From: Theristus sp. LFF4_11
Taxonomy: Eukaryota; Nematoda; Chromadorea; Monhysterida; Xyalidae
Length of the DNA: 64,000 nt
Direction of reading: 5' to 3'
Assembly (NCBI GenBank): GCA_030248135.1
Contig: JASANC010004087.1
Coordinates: 62,001 to 126,000 of the forward strand
This document shows positions 13,560 through 24,747 of this stretch, piece by piece; position 1 is the first letter of the stretch, and each line of letters begins with the position of its first letter. The translations under genes were made by a program, and so were the position numbers. The notes under the pieces are model-generated. The model was not told the DNA's origin. It searched no databases and saw only the letters and a program-made list of their open reading frames with translations.

Positions 13560-15335
13560 TCTGCAATTTGCAGAAATCTGCTAAAAAATTTCTGCAAACG
13601 GTCCAAAATTTCTGCAAAAAACCGACGTTTTTCTGCAAAAAAAAACCAGGTGCGATCCCGTGTTTTCTCGTGGAGGGGGGGGGTGGGGCTAGAGATGTAA
13701 GCTTCAAAAAAAAATTTTTTTTTATTTTTTTTAAAAAAAAGTAAAAAAAAATGAGCATTTTTTTTTTATTAAAAATTTTTGAAATTTTTTCTTTAATGTG
13801 CCCTGAAAATGCCGTTTTTGGCATAATTTTTCGAAAGTTCAACAAAAATTTTCTTTGACTTTACCTTGTCACTTAGTCTTCAACGCTGCAGCAGGTGGTA
13901 TTCTGGATTGATTTATCGACTGTTTTCAGCCTTGGTGAGTGATGATCGACTCGCGCATTGAAGTACTTGAGCGTCGCAAAGGCTAGTTCAACAAATTCCG
14001 ATGTCGCTAAGGTGAGATAGAAGCAGAGAACTCACATTTATGCATCGTTTTTCAGGATCTCGAAAGGTCGAAATTGCACTGTCTGCCACTGCAAGCGTAA
14101 CTTCGTTGGTTGCTCGTTGCTGTTTCGCCTCGTGTCGTCATGATCACACCGGTTTGTTGTTGAACTTGTTTCCGTGTTATTTGAGGTGAATTGAAAGGCA
14201 AAACACGAGACGTGATGTCGTCGGTGGGAAAATGGGGTCGCCGAAACCAAGTCTGAAATTTTCACCCTCCTCCCATATGAGTGGGGGTCATATGGTAAGT
14301 CGGTGGCTCCTCAGATGGTGATATTCGGACTCCCTGAAAAATTCTGAACAACTTTCATTTAAAAAAAAATTTAAAAAAAAAATTTAAAAAAAAAATAGAA
14401 ATTTTTTTTTTCTTGACATCTCTAGGTGGGGCCGTGGGGGGGAGTCTAGTACCCGTGTCGAGGTAAAGGGGGGAGGGGGGTACACGGGTATCTGCCAGGC
14501 GCTTGCATATCATATGTGGTTCTTCGAACTCCCTGATTGATTTAGCACAACTTTGATTTTTATGTTTTTTTAAATTTTTTCTTAAAAAACAATAAGGACG
14601 ATTTTTGTTTTTTTTAACAACCCTATGCCGATGCCGCGTGCGCGTGCGTTTTAAAAAAGAAGCGCCAGCCCGGTTCACGTTGTTGTTGATGGGCAACGAC
14701 GCGCTTCTTAGAGACGACAAACCGGAAAGAGTTGACAAGTAGGTTTCCTCTAATTTGAAGCGTAAAAACAAGGTAATTTACTGCTTTTTAGCAGTAGCGA
14801 AAGTTCCGCAACGCTTCATTATGATATGCACCTGCCCCGCATCCGGTTGCCCTTCTTTTCTAAAAACCGACACGCTCGTTGTCGGACATTGTTTAAACGG
14901 ACCTGATTCAAATCCTAATCCTAAAGCCTAATCCTCAGCCTAACTTGATCCTAACCTAATCCTAACCTAAGCCAAGCCTTTTCAGAAAGGAAGATGTCAG
15001 AACAATTGCGTTTTGAACAAGTTTTTGTTGAGGCCGGAGCGTGTGCAGGCGCGCTAGTGGATCATGAGCATGAGCATGCCGATGCCCGTGCGCGTGCGTT
15101 TTAAAAAAGAAGCGCCAGGCTCCGGAATGACTCCCGTATGGCGGAACTTTGGTCTGTGATCATGTTATTCTGTCTCTGCCCGAACAAACGAACAAAAATG
15201 TGGAACCGAAACGGTGGCGTAGTTGTTCTAGGTTTCATCAATTACGTCCCCGACCATAGTTGTTCTTGGGGGGGGGCGGGGGCGGGGGGTACAATTCCGG
15301 CCCACTAATTCCGGCCTGGAGAATTCCGGCCCGCT
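13560..15335. repeat. Mosaic of truncated repeats, A/T tracts and CCTAA-rich DNA
   Basis: Contains pieces of MITE family 1 (13650-13690; 14420-14495), long A and T homopolymers (13700-13770; 14358-14412), and at about 14907-14977 a run of CCTAA-type units including AGCCTAA, which resembles the nematode telomere repeat in degenerate form. A similar run lies at 15860-15905. The left end of MITE family 2 (CATAGTTGTTCT) is seen at about 15255. No gene was recognised. Confidence 0.55.
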
Positions 15336-16099
15336 CAGTAGCGAAAGTGCGGGGGGGGGGGGGGGGGCGGGCGTCCACCCCCCCCCCTCAGCCGAAAATC
15401 CTGCCCGTGCACGGGCAGATACCCGTGTACCCCCCTCCCCCCCTTTACCTCGACACGGTCACACGGGTACTAGACTCCCCCCCACCCCCCTCCGCGAGAA
15501 AACACGGGATCGCACCCCCCCCCCTCACGGTGGTCAATCTCATCTCAATTTTTTTCCAAAAAATAGCGTAATTTTTGCATTTTTTTGACGTTTGTGTCTG
15601 TCCCTGCATAGATTTTGTTGTTTCTGACCAAACAAGCAGCTTGTTTGCACAAAATATTCTGTATTTTACAAGAATTTCTGTGTCTTTCTACGGCAAAAAT
15701 TTGGTATTACCCGTGCGATCCCGTGCACCCCCCCTCACGAAATTTTTCTGCCAGTGCACCCCCCCCCTCAGGAAAATTTGCTGCCCGTGCACCCCCCCCC
15801 CCTCGTAAAAGTGATTTTTTTTGATTTCTGATCAGAGGTTGCTTGCAGTGAGTCGTTGTAGGTTCCTAATCCTAAACCTAATCCTAATCCTAAGCCAAGC
15901 CTTTTTGATAAGGTGAAGATGATCAATTTAGTTTTTACATTTTTTCTTTCCTGTGTTAAAGGGCAGGGGCCACCGCCACTGCACATGCACTTGTTTTAAT
16001 AATGATGCATTACGCCCTCACCGAGAAGGCACCTGACCCCCCCCCTCCAAAATTTGGTAAACACCCCCCCCCTCACCCAAGGTCCCGCTTTCGCTACTG
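15336..16099 (-). mobile_element. hAT-like MITE family 1, rearranged copy in inverse orientation
   Basis: Starts CAGTAGCGAAAGTGCGGG and ends GGTCCCGCTTTCGCTACTG, the two family termini in reverse order relative to the copies at 20276 and 23572. At 764 bp it is longer than those (544 and 529 bp), and part of its interior (about 15815-16015) is unrelated, including CCTAA-rich DNA. The flanking 8-mers (GGCCCGCT and TTTACGAT) do not match, so it is rearranged or assembled from two insertions. Confidence 0.7.
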
Positions 16100-16448
16100 T
16101 TTACGATTAGGATTTGAATTAGGTCCGTTTAAACAATGTCCGACAACGATCGTGTCGGTTTTTAGAAAAGAAGGGCAACCGTTTTCTATCTGCTGAAGTA
16201 GGGTTCGAAAAAAGTGAAAATTCAATTTTTTAATTAAAAATATTTAAAAAAAATTTAATTAAAAAAATTTAAAAAACCGCAGGAAAACCAATGGGCCACA
16301 AAAATAGGTGCATTCGAACCGCGCTGACGCGCTGAGTTCGAATATAGCACTTTTATAACGCTGTTATAACTTATAACAAATAATGCTGTTTTAACCCTTA
16401 AAATTGACAAAAACTTTTGTGCTACTGTTCTTCGAGTCGAGGCGAGCC

Positions 16449-17038
16449 AGTACCGAAGACGAGAGGGGGTGGGGGGGGGTACACCCCCCCAGTACCGAAG
16501 ACGAGGGGGGCCCAGAGCACCCGAGACCTCCGCGTGGGGGGGGGGGAATGGGGGGGGGTCACGCGACACCCACCCCCCAAAACCTGACACTGGACCATCC
16601 ACACCCCCAAAATTTGCCAGACACCACACCCACCCCCCTACATGGACCTAAGTAACAGTGACACCCCCAAAAAATTTTCTCGGACCACCCAAAAATCACG
16701 AATTTTTGCTCAAAAATCATGATTTTTTGTCTTTAAAGTCCATAATATAAGCTAAATATATGATAACTTGACATTCTTCATTGTAATTGCAAAGATTTTG
16801 CAGCAAAATTTAGCGTTTTTCCTTCAAAATTTAAGCGAAAAAATTTCATGGATGGGGTGGGGGGTGTGCACGGCACCCCCCGGAAATTTTTCTACAATAG
16901 TGCACCCCCATGGCCCACGCCTGGGGGGTGTCACTGTACCATGACTGACACCCCCACTGAAAAATTTTGGCACCCCCCCCCCACGTGACGACACCCCCCC
17001 CCCGCCGTCGAAAATTTGCTTTCGCCTTCGGTACTGCA
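16449..17038. mobile_element. Third G/C-tract element with CAGTACCGAAG termini
   Basis: Both ends carry the inverted sequence CAGTACCGAAG / CTTCGGTACTG, with a second internal copy at about 16490. The interior alternates G- and C-tracts with short AT stretches. The sequence CACCCGAGACCTCCGCGT appears both inside (after 16517) and immediately right of the element (17037), suggesting a nested or duplicated insertion. No 8-bp duplication could be assigned with confidence and there is no coding capacity. Confidence 0.5.
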
Positions 17039-17084
17039 CCCGAGACCTCCGCGTAGGGGGGGGTCACAGTTACTATGTCAAAAG

Positions 17085-17560
17085 TTTGGTCCCAAGGGTT
17101 ACGGTAGCAGGACAGCCGAGTGTTTTCGGAGTTCCGTTGCATGTTTCCAAAAGATTTCAACTGTTATTTACAAAAAACAGTGGTTTTCAGCAATTTCATG
17201 TCAAGACCGAAAACCACCGCTACCGTAACCCTTGGGCCCTACTTTCAGACGTATGACTGTTTCATGCAATCATGTGAACGGTATCCATCATTCCAGTAGC
17301 TTTTCCTGGCAATAAAGGACGTTTTTAGAAAATCGTGTCGAGACCCACTGCAGAGTTACCGTAATCCTTGAAATCTGGTTTTTTACATTCTGTTATAATG
17401 CTTCATGTTTCCAAATGGTTTCAATTGTTATTCACAAGAAACAAAGTGGTTTGCTGCAACTTCGTGTCAAGACCCAAAACTACCGCTACCGTAACCCGTG
17501 GGCCCTACTTTCAGACGTAAGACTGTTTCATGCAATTATGCGAACGTTTTCCATCATAAA
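17085..17560. repeat. Inverted and direct repeat cluster with CTACCGTAACCC motif
   Basis: CCCAAGGGTTACGGTAGC near 17091 is mirrored by GCTACCGTAACCCTTGGG near 17218, making a stem around a ~110-bp loop. The segment that follows (GGGCCCTACTTTCAGACGTA and beyond, about 75 bp) is repeated directly near 17500. The GTTACGGTA core is shared with the satellite at 18010-19995, so the two are probably related. Confidence 0.55.
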
Positions 17561-18009
17561 TATCTATCAAGCACATAAATACAACATTCAGTGCACTGTA
17601 CACGCTCACCACAAACGCACTCAATCAAAAATTTCAAATTCAAATAACTTCTTCAAATTTTTGAATTTTAAAAAACCCATGCTCAGGATTACTCAGCAGA
17701 ACGAGGGCTTTCATTTGAGCCCTCAATCAGCGGGCTGCGATGAAATTTGAGCGGACCCATATTTTGAAGGAGCACCGATTTTTGTCTCTAAAGTCCATGA
17801 TATAAGCTGAATATATGATAACTTGATATTCTGCATTGTAATTTCAAAGATTTTGCAGCAAAATTTAGCGTTTGTCCTTCAAAATTTAAACGAAAAAATA
17901 TCATGAGTGGGGCGGGGGGTGTAGGGTTGTTAAACAAAAATCAAAATTAAAAAAAGTGATTAAAAAAACAAAAATGCCGATAAAAAAAAATTCGAAAAAT
18001 TTTCCTCTA

Positions 18010-19995
18010 ATATGCTCCGAAAATAGGGTTGTTAAACAAATAGAGTAACTTTCCACAAATAAAGTAACTTTGATATTTTAGCGTAACTTTCAACAAATAA
18101 AGTAACTTTGATATTTTACCGTAACTTTCAACAAATAAAGTAACTTTGATATTTTACCGTAACTTTCAATTTTCGATGAATAACAGCTATCCTATTTTTG
18201 CGTAACTTTCAAAATGTTACGCTAAAAGAAGATAGGGCTTGGTACTGTCCTATTTTAGCGTATCAACATATAAACAGATCATTTAAAGCTATTTCAGCCG
18301 CGAAACTTTGTAAACCTACGTTATTTTGCACGGAGATTTTAAATTTTGATCTTATGGGTTACGGTAACGCTCGGTTTGGTCCCAAAACGATATTAGTTCC
18401 GTCAACAATCCACAAACAGCTTGGTAACCGCAACCAAATTAGTGAAACAAGTTAGATTAGGGTTGTTTTGCATGGAGATTTCAAATTTAAACCTTGTGGG
18501 TTACGGTAACACTTCGTTTGATCTCAACACGATCTTAGTTCCATCAACAACCCACAAACATCTTGGTAACCGCAACCAAACCGGTGAAACAAGCTAGATT
18601 AAGGTTGTTTTACACGCAGATTTTGAATTTCAGCTTTCTGGATTACGGTAACGCCTGGTTTGGTCTCAATACAATCTTAGTTCTATGAACAACCCACAAA
18701 CAGCTTGGTAACCGCAACCGAACCGGTGAAACATGCTATATTAGGGTTGTTTTGCACGCAGATTTTGAATTTCAGCTTTCTGGATTACGGTAACGCTTGG
18801 TTTGGTCCCAATACGATCTTAGTTTCATCAACAGCCCACAAACAGCTTGGTAACCGCAACCGAACCGGTGAAACATGCTATATTAGGGTTGTTTTGCTCG
18901 CAGATTTTGAGTTTTACCTTTTTGGATTACGGTAACGCCTAGTTTGGTCCCAATACAATTTTAGTTCTACCAACAATTTACAAACAGCTTGGTAACCGCA
19001 ACCAAACCGGTGAAACAAGCTAGATTCGTGTTGTTTTGCACGCAGATTTTAAATTTAAACCTTGTGGGTTACGGTAACGCTTGGTTTGGTCCCAACAGAA
19101 ACTTATTTCCGTGAAAAACATACAAAAATTTATTTATTTACGTTTATTTATAATTTATTTACGTGTTCGTGAAGCAAGTCGTTGTTAAATTCTCCCCGCC
19201 CCCTCTCTCGTTTTTTGGAAACGGTTGGTTTACAATTGAAGGACAGGTTATGTAGGCAACGTATTTTATGATCGCTCAACATTCAATGGCATAGTTGATT
19301 TTAATATAGCATGATTCACCGGTTTGGTTGCGGTTACCAAGCTGTTTGTGGGTTGTTCATGGAACTAAGATCGAGTTGAGACCAAACCAGGCGTTACCGT
19401 AACCCACAAGGTTTAAATTTAAAATAAAATCTGCGTGCAAAACAACACTAATCTAGCATGTTTCGCCGGTTTGGTTGCGGTTACCAAGCTGTTTGTGGGT
19501 TGTTGATGGAACTAAGATCGTGTTGAGACCAATCAAAGCGTTACCGTAACCCACAAGGTTTAAATATGAAATCTCCATGCAAAACAATCCTAATCTAACT
19601 TGTTTCACTAATTTGGTTGCGGTTACCAAGCTGTTTGTGGATTGTTGACAGAACTAAGATCGTGTTGGGACCAAACCGGGCGTTACCGTAACCCACAAGG
19701 TTAAAATTTGAAATCTCCGTGCAAAATAACGTAGGTTTACAAAGTTTCTCGGCTGAAATAGCTTTAAATGAGCTGTTTATATGTTGATACGCTAAAATAG
19801 GACAGTACCAAGCCCTATCCTATTTTAGCGTAACATATTGAAAGTTACGCTAAAATATCAAAGTTACGGTAAAATATCAAAGTTACTTTATTTGTTGAAA
19901 GTTACGCTAAAATATCAAAGTTACTTTATTTGTTGAAAGTTACGCTAAAATATCAAAGTTACTCTATTTGTGGAAAGTTACGCTAAAATAGGAAA
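18010..19995. repeat. Inverted array of ~142-bp satellite units
   Basis: The left arm holds about six head-to-tail units. The motif GGTTACGGTAACG (GGATTACGG in some units) recurs near 18356, 18497, 18640, 18782, 18923 and 19066, a spacing of 141-143 bp. The right arm holds about three units in reverse orientation (GCGTTACCGTAACCC near 19391, 19540 and 19682). Outside these, both arms carry short repeats pairing AAAGTAACTTTGATATTTTA with its reverse complement, and both contain a shared block around CTATCCTATTTTAGCGTAAC. The whole is a ~2-kb imperfect palindrome with a ~230-bp spacer. No ORF of interest was seen. Confidence 0.8.
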
Positions 19996-20275
19996 GCGCC
20001 CAAAAATCAAAAAAAATACTTTTTTAAATGATTAAAAAAAAACAAAAATGCCGATTTTTTTTATTCAAAAATTTTCCTCTGATATGCTCTGATTCTCTGA
20101 AGAAAACCTCAATGTTGGCACAATTTTTCGAAAGTTCAACAAAAATTTTCTTTGATATTACCTCGTAAAACCTTTAACAGTCGATTTTGGACCGTTTTAC
20201 CGACTGATTTCAGGCTTCAACAACATCTGCGATGAAGTTTTTGAGCGTCCCAAAAGTTGGCTTACCATTTCCGAG

Positions 20276-20819
20276 CAGTAGCGAAAGCGGGACCTCGGGT
20301 GAGGGGGGGGTGTTTGCCTAATTTTAGAGGGGGGGGTCAGGTGCCTTCTCGGTGAGGGGGGGGGTGCACGCCGCACGGGCAGCAAATTTTCCTGAGGGGG
20401 GGGGGGTGCACTGGCAGAAAAATTTCGTGAGGGGGGGTGCACGGGATCGCACGGGTAATACCAAATTTTTGCCTTGGAATAACACAGAAATTCTTGTAAA
20501 ATACAGAATATTTTGTGCAAACAAGCTGCTTGTTTGGTCAGAAACAACAAAATCTATGCAGGGACAGACACAAACGTCAAGAAAAATGCAAAAATTACGG
20601 TATTTTTGGAAAAAATTGAGATGAGATTGACCACCGTGAGGGGGGGGGGGTGCGATCCCGTGTTTTCTCGCGGAGGGGGGTGGGGGGAGTCTAGTACCCG
20701 TGTCGAGGTAAAGGGGGGGAGGGGGGTACACGGGTATCTGCCCGTGCACGGGCAGGATTTTCGGCTGGGGGGGGGGGGGGCCCCCCCCCCCCCCCACCCC
20801 CCCCGCACTTTCGCTACTG
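20276..20819 (+). mobile_element. hAT-like MITE family 1, complete copy (TSD TTTCCGAG)
   Basis: The 544-bp element starts CAGTAGCGAAAGCGGG and ends CGCACTTTCGCTACTG, giving inverted termini. It is flanked on both sides by the perfect 8-mer TTTCCGAG (20268-20275 and 20820-20827). An 8-bp duplication and CAG-starting ends are the hallmark of hAT transposons, so it was probably mobilised in trans by a hAT transposase. It is non-coding. The interior is built around about nine G-tracts, several introduced by TGAGGGG and followed by TGCAC. Confidence 0.9.
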
Positions 20820-21406
20820 TTTCCGAGATGCAGATAAGGTGACGATTCATAGTTGTTCTAGGGCCCCCCCCCCCAAAATTTTCCAGCTATCTATCTACAT
20901 AGTTGTTCTATCTAGGGGGGGGGCTGGGGGGGCCGCCCCCCCCCCAAAAATTTTCGAATCTATCTCTATCAGAAAGGTTTTTTCGGCTCAGCTATTATCT
21001 ATCTAAAAAAATTTCTCAGCCAGCTATCTATCTGAAAATTTTTGTCTTCGAAGACATAAAATGAGTCAATATTTTACCAAAATTGACCATTTTTGCTCGA
21101 AATTCTTGAAAATTTCGCTAATTTTAGTTAAAATACGCGTTTATACTTGATTTTTAGCATGTTTTAAGCATTATTTCGCTGTTTTTATAGCTTTTTAGCG
21201 TTTTAGCTATCTATCTATCCAATTTCAAAATTTTGACCGCCCCCCCCCCAAAGTCACATGCCCCCCCCGCGCCCCCCCCCCAAAATTTTCCAGCTATCTA
21301 TCTATCTGGAAAATTTGCTCCAGCTAACTATATCGGCCACCCCCCCCCCAACCCCCCGGCTCTGGAACAACTATGTCTATCTATCTGGAAAATTTGCTCC
21401 AGCTAT

Positions 21407-22307
21407 AGTTAATGATGGGTGATTATCGTAATTATTATGTGTAATTAGCTGTAATTGAGTGTGATTCTGCTATATAACGTGATCTTTTCCCTGTAATCTT
21501 GGTTGTTCTCCAGTCCAGTAAATCGCCACTCTCGCTACTTGAAGTGGTGAGCCCGCCGTTGAGCGTGGCACGCAGGCGGTCATCATGACCGGCCTTCTGT
21601 GGTCGTCTGCTGCTATTTATTGTCGTGTTTACCCTGTTTGGGCACGATTTGTTTTGTCGCTTTATGCCGTGGAAGGCGCGACTTTGTCCCGTATGGCCTG
21701 TTATGGTTTTGTCGCTGACCCGCGAGATGGCAGCGCATGCAGTAAGTCGAGCAATTACGGAGGAAATGGCTCGCAGCATCTGGGACGTTGGATGGACGAG
21801 AAGGAGACAACCGTTCGCGCAGCAGAGTTTGGCGTATCAACAGCGCAGCGACCAGCAGTCAGTTATCCGGCCGAGGATGTGCCGAGAGATGAACGTCAGC
21901 CAATGGGCGATGACGCGTCGCGAGGACTGCGACGAGGCCAAGGTGCCGAATTTCACGTGCTTCTGGCTGCCGACGAGCGCCGAGCATTGAGTTGTGATGT
22001 GATGATAGGAGCGTTTCCGGCCGAGCGTGTGCCGAGGATGGAGATGTGACGTCGTGGGACGTAGTGCCGTTGAACGCCGTATGAGACAGAGCGCAAATGA
22101 TTTGTGATTTGAAATAGAGGGATTTCATGATTTGGCTTCTCCCTCTCTTTCTTCGTTAATGGGGGAGAAGTTAATGATGGGTGATTATCGTAATTATTAT
22201 GTGTAATTAGCTGTAATTGAGTGTGATTCTGCTATATAACGTGATCTTTTCTCTGTAATCTTGGTTGTTCTCCGGTCCAGTAAATCGCCACTCTCGCTAC
22301 TTGAAGT
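21407..22307 (+). mobile_element. Miniature LTR-bounded retroelement (TRIM-like)
   Basis: Two 139-bp direct repeats (21407-21545 and 22169-22307) differ at about two positions and enclose 623 bp. CTAT flanks both sides (21403-21406 and 22308-22311), consistent with a 4-bp duplication but weak evidence because the host sequence is itself CTAT-rich. Immediately inside the left repeat is TGGTGAGCCCGCC, a possible primer-binding site starting TGG. Immediately before the right repeat is a purine run (GGGGGAGA) placed like a polypurine tract. The interior is GC-richer than its surroundings and has overlapping ORFs (21585-22049 and 21625-21990) with no recognisable gag, protease or RT motif. The repeats begin AG and end GT rather than TG..CA, which is atypical. 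Confidence 0.7.
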
Positions 22308-22318
22308 CTATCTATATC

Positions 22319-23398
22319 GCCCCCCCTAGGGTTAGGGGCTTTGAAAAAAAAAATTTTTTTTTTATTTTTTTTTTTGTTTTTTTTTTAAAAAAAAAAAATT
22401 TGGATTTTTTTTTTCAAACTTAAAAAAAAAATTTTGAAAATTTTTTCTTCTACTTTGCTCTGAAAATTCGATTTATGGCATAATTTTTTGAAAGTTCAAA
22501 CCAAATTTTCTTCCCAACTTCTTTGTGTGCTTAGGTAAATGTCATTATTTGGTCATTTTGACCGACGTACTCCATGTTTTTCGATTTGGATGACTTCTAG
22601 AGTCAATTTTTAGCGTTGAAATGACTTAACTGAATTGAAATATCGTTTCAGAAATCGTTTTCTTGCAACTTAGAACATGTTTTTCAGTCGGTAGGCCATG
22701 AGATGAACATGATATCTTGTTGATTGGCGTATGTTATAGGTCTACAATGGAGTTGTGCGATATATTGTTAAACAATTTGAGCGGAGATGTTGGTTAATAC
22801 CACATCACACGACCGTTTTTCAGATACCCGATAACATGGCCACATGTTAAAACTTGCGTGCTGAGCTAAACTAACGTGTTAAACTTGCGTCTGTCAGTTG
22901 CCCGCAACGTGATCGCGAAATCATGGTACGTGTTTTCGATACGATGATTTGAAGAGTGGGCTCTCGCCATGTGGCAGATAGCATAGCTGGTTGAACCTGA
23001 AAGTAAGTGTCTTGGGGGGGGGGGGGCGACCGGGTCGACAGGGGTTGCAGACTTAGCTACAGCAAACAGGAATTTTTGAACACAGTCAAATTTTGGTAAT
23101 TTTCTAAAGAGGAACCACTAAGAGCGGTTCAATATTCAAGTACACGTGAAAAATTGCCCTGTTTTACTGTTGAAAATGCAACTTTCCCTCTATGAAATGG
23201 ACATAATTTCAATAAAACACGATTTTCGCTCTTATAGTTTCCCGGATCGTTCTGAAAATAGTCTAGATGAACTCAGCTCGACGAGACGCTTCGAACGAAC
23301 CTAACTTGTAAAAAAAAATTTTTTTTTTAAAAAAAAAATTTTTTTTTAATTTAAAAAAAAAAATCCGGATTTTTTTTTTCCCCCTAACCCTAGCCCCC
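22319..23398. mobile_element. Element with A/T-tract inverted ends nested in MITE family 2
   Basis: The left end reads CCTAGGGTTAGGGGC followed by long A and T runs (about 22343-22440). The right end reads A/T runs (about 23308-23380) followed by CCCCCTAACCCTAGCC. These form an inverted pair sitting within the C-tract portion of the larger element. The interior has no convincing ORF. Boundaries are approximate because of homopolymers. Confidence 0.5.
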
Positions 23399-23571
23399 CC
23401 CCAACCCTTTGGCTCTGGAACAACTATGTGACGATTCGCCTCGCAATCTAAATTTGAGCGTCCGAGCTGCTCCGTTTGCAAGCGGGAAGCGTTACGTTGT
23501 CTGGTTGCCGTTTCGTGTCCTGCCGTCGCGACACATCATCAGAATTGATCGAATTTCAAGCCGGTATGTGT

Positions 23572-24100
23572 CAGTAGCGAAAGTGGGACCTCGGGTGAGG
23601 GGGGGGGGGTGTTTGCCTAATTTTAGAGGGGGGGGTCAGGTGCCTTCTCGGTGAGGGGGAATGCACGGGCAGCAAATTTTCCTGAGGGGGGGGGGGGTGC
23701 ACTGGCAGAAAAATTTCGTGAGGGGGGTGCACGGGATCGCACGGGTAATACCAAATTTTTACCTCAGAAAAACACAGAAATTCTTGTAAAATACAATATT
23801 TTGTGCAAACAAGCTGCTTGTTTGGTCAGAAACAACAAAATTTATGCAGGGACAGACACAAACGTGAAGAAAAATGCAAAAATTACGGTATTTTTGGAAA
23901 AAATTGAGATGAGATTGACCACCGTGAGGGGGGGTGCGATCCCGTGTTTTCTCGCGGAGGGGGGTGGGGTGGGGGGAGTCTAGTACCCGTGTCGAGGTAA
24001 AGGGGGGGAGGGGGGTACAAGGGTATCTGCCCGTGCACGGGCAGTATTTTCGGCCGCGGGGGCGGGCCCCCCCCCCCACCCCCCCGCACTTTCGCTACTG
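23572..24100 (+). mobile_element. hAT-like MITE family 1, complete copy (TSD GTATGTGT)
   Basis: This 529-bp sibling of the 20276-20819 copy has the termini CAGTAGCGAAAGTGGG and GCACTTTCGCTACTG. The perfect 8-bp duplication GTATGTGT occupies 23564-23571 and 24101-24108. Most differences from the other copy lie in G-tract length, apart from scattered substitutions and a short deletion near 23660. Confidence 0.9.
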
Positions 24101-24258
24101 GTATGTGTATTTTCACTTGGGCTGGGGACAATTAGTGACGTTTTGGGGAAAACACTAGAAGAGGCATGGTAACGGTTTGGAAAAGGGGTAATTGAGGTCA
24201 CCAAAACAAAATCTCTGAAGTTCCGCCATACGGGAGTCATTCCGGAGGCGCTTGCATA

Positions 24259-24739
24259 CATAGTTGTTCTAGGGGGGGGGGCCTAGGGGGGGCCGGCCGG
24301 CCCCCCCCCCCAAAAATTTTCGAATCTATCTCTCTATCAGACCGGTTTTTTCGGCTCAGCTATTATCTATCTAAAAAAATTTTTCAGCCAGCTATCTATC
24401 TGAAAATTTTTGTCTTCGAAGACATAAAATGAGTCAATTTTTGCCCAGCGTTTATACTTGATTTTTAGTGTATTTTTAGCATTATTTTGCTGTTTTTATA
24501 GCTTTTTAGCGTTTTAGCTATCTATCTATCAAATTTCAAAATTTTGACCGCCCCCCCCCCAAATGAAAAAAGGAACCATGCAACAGCTGGATAAAGTTGT
24601 CCTTGGTTGTCCCTGGATAAAGTCACATGGTCCCCCCGCGGCCCCCCCCCCCAAAATTTTCCAGCTATCTATCTATCTGGAAAATTTGCTCCAGCTATCT
24701 ATATCGGCCCCCCAACCCCTCGGCTCTGGAACAACTGTG
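24259..24739 (+). mobile_element. hAT-like MITE family 2, compact copy (TSD CTTGCATA)
   Basis: Ends are CATAGTTGTTCTAG and CTGGAACAACTGTG, with the 8-bp duplication CTTGCATA at 24251-24258 and 24740-24747. The un-inserted form of this target is visible near 14510, where GCGCTTGCATATCATATG continues uninterrupted. That related empty site supports both the boundaries and the duplication. Confidence 0.9.
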
Positions 24740-24747
24740 CTTGCATA

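Larger units (their letters stand above)
20848..23428 (+). mobile_element. hAT-like MITE family 2, expanded by nested insertions (TSD TGACGATT)
   Basis: Termini are CATAGTTGTTCTAG at the left and CTGGAACAACTATG at the right, flanked by the perfect 8-mer TGACGATT (20840-20847 and 23429-23436). The compact relative at 24259-24739 is 481 bp, so most of these 2.58 kb came from later insertions, including the LTR-bounded element at 21407-22307 and the A/T-tract element at about 22319-23398. The interior has CTAT tetranucleotide runs and C-tracts. No transposase was seen. Confidence 0.85.

Noticed and set aside
16300..16365. Stem-like sequence with TTCGAA that could suggest a tRNA T-arm
   Set aside because: No acceptor stem, D-arm or anticodon arm can be arranged around it; it is a local imperfect palindrome.
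18330..19100. Regular repeats that could suggest a CRISPR array
   Set aside because: Units are about 142 bp, similar throughout with no unique spacers, in a eukaryotic genome; it is a satellite.
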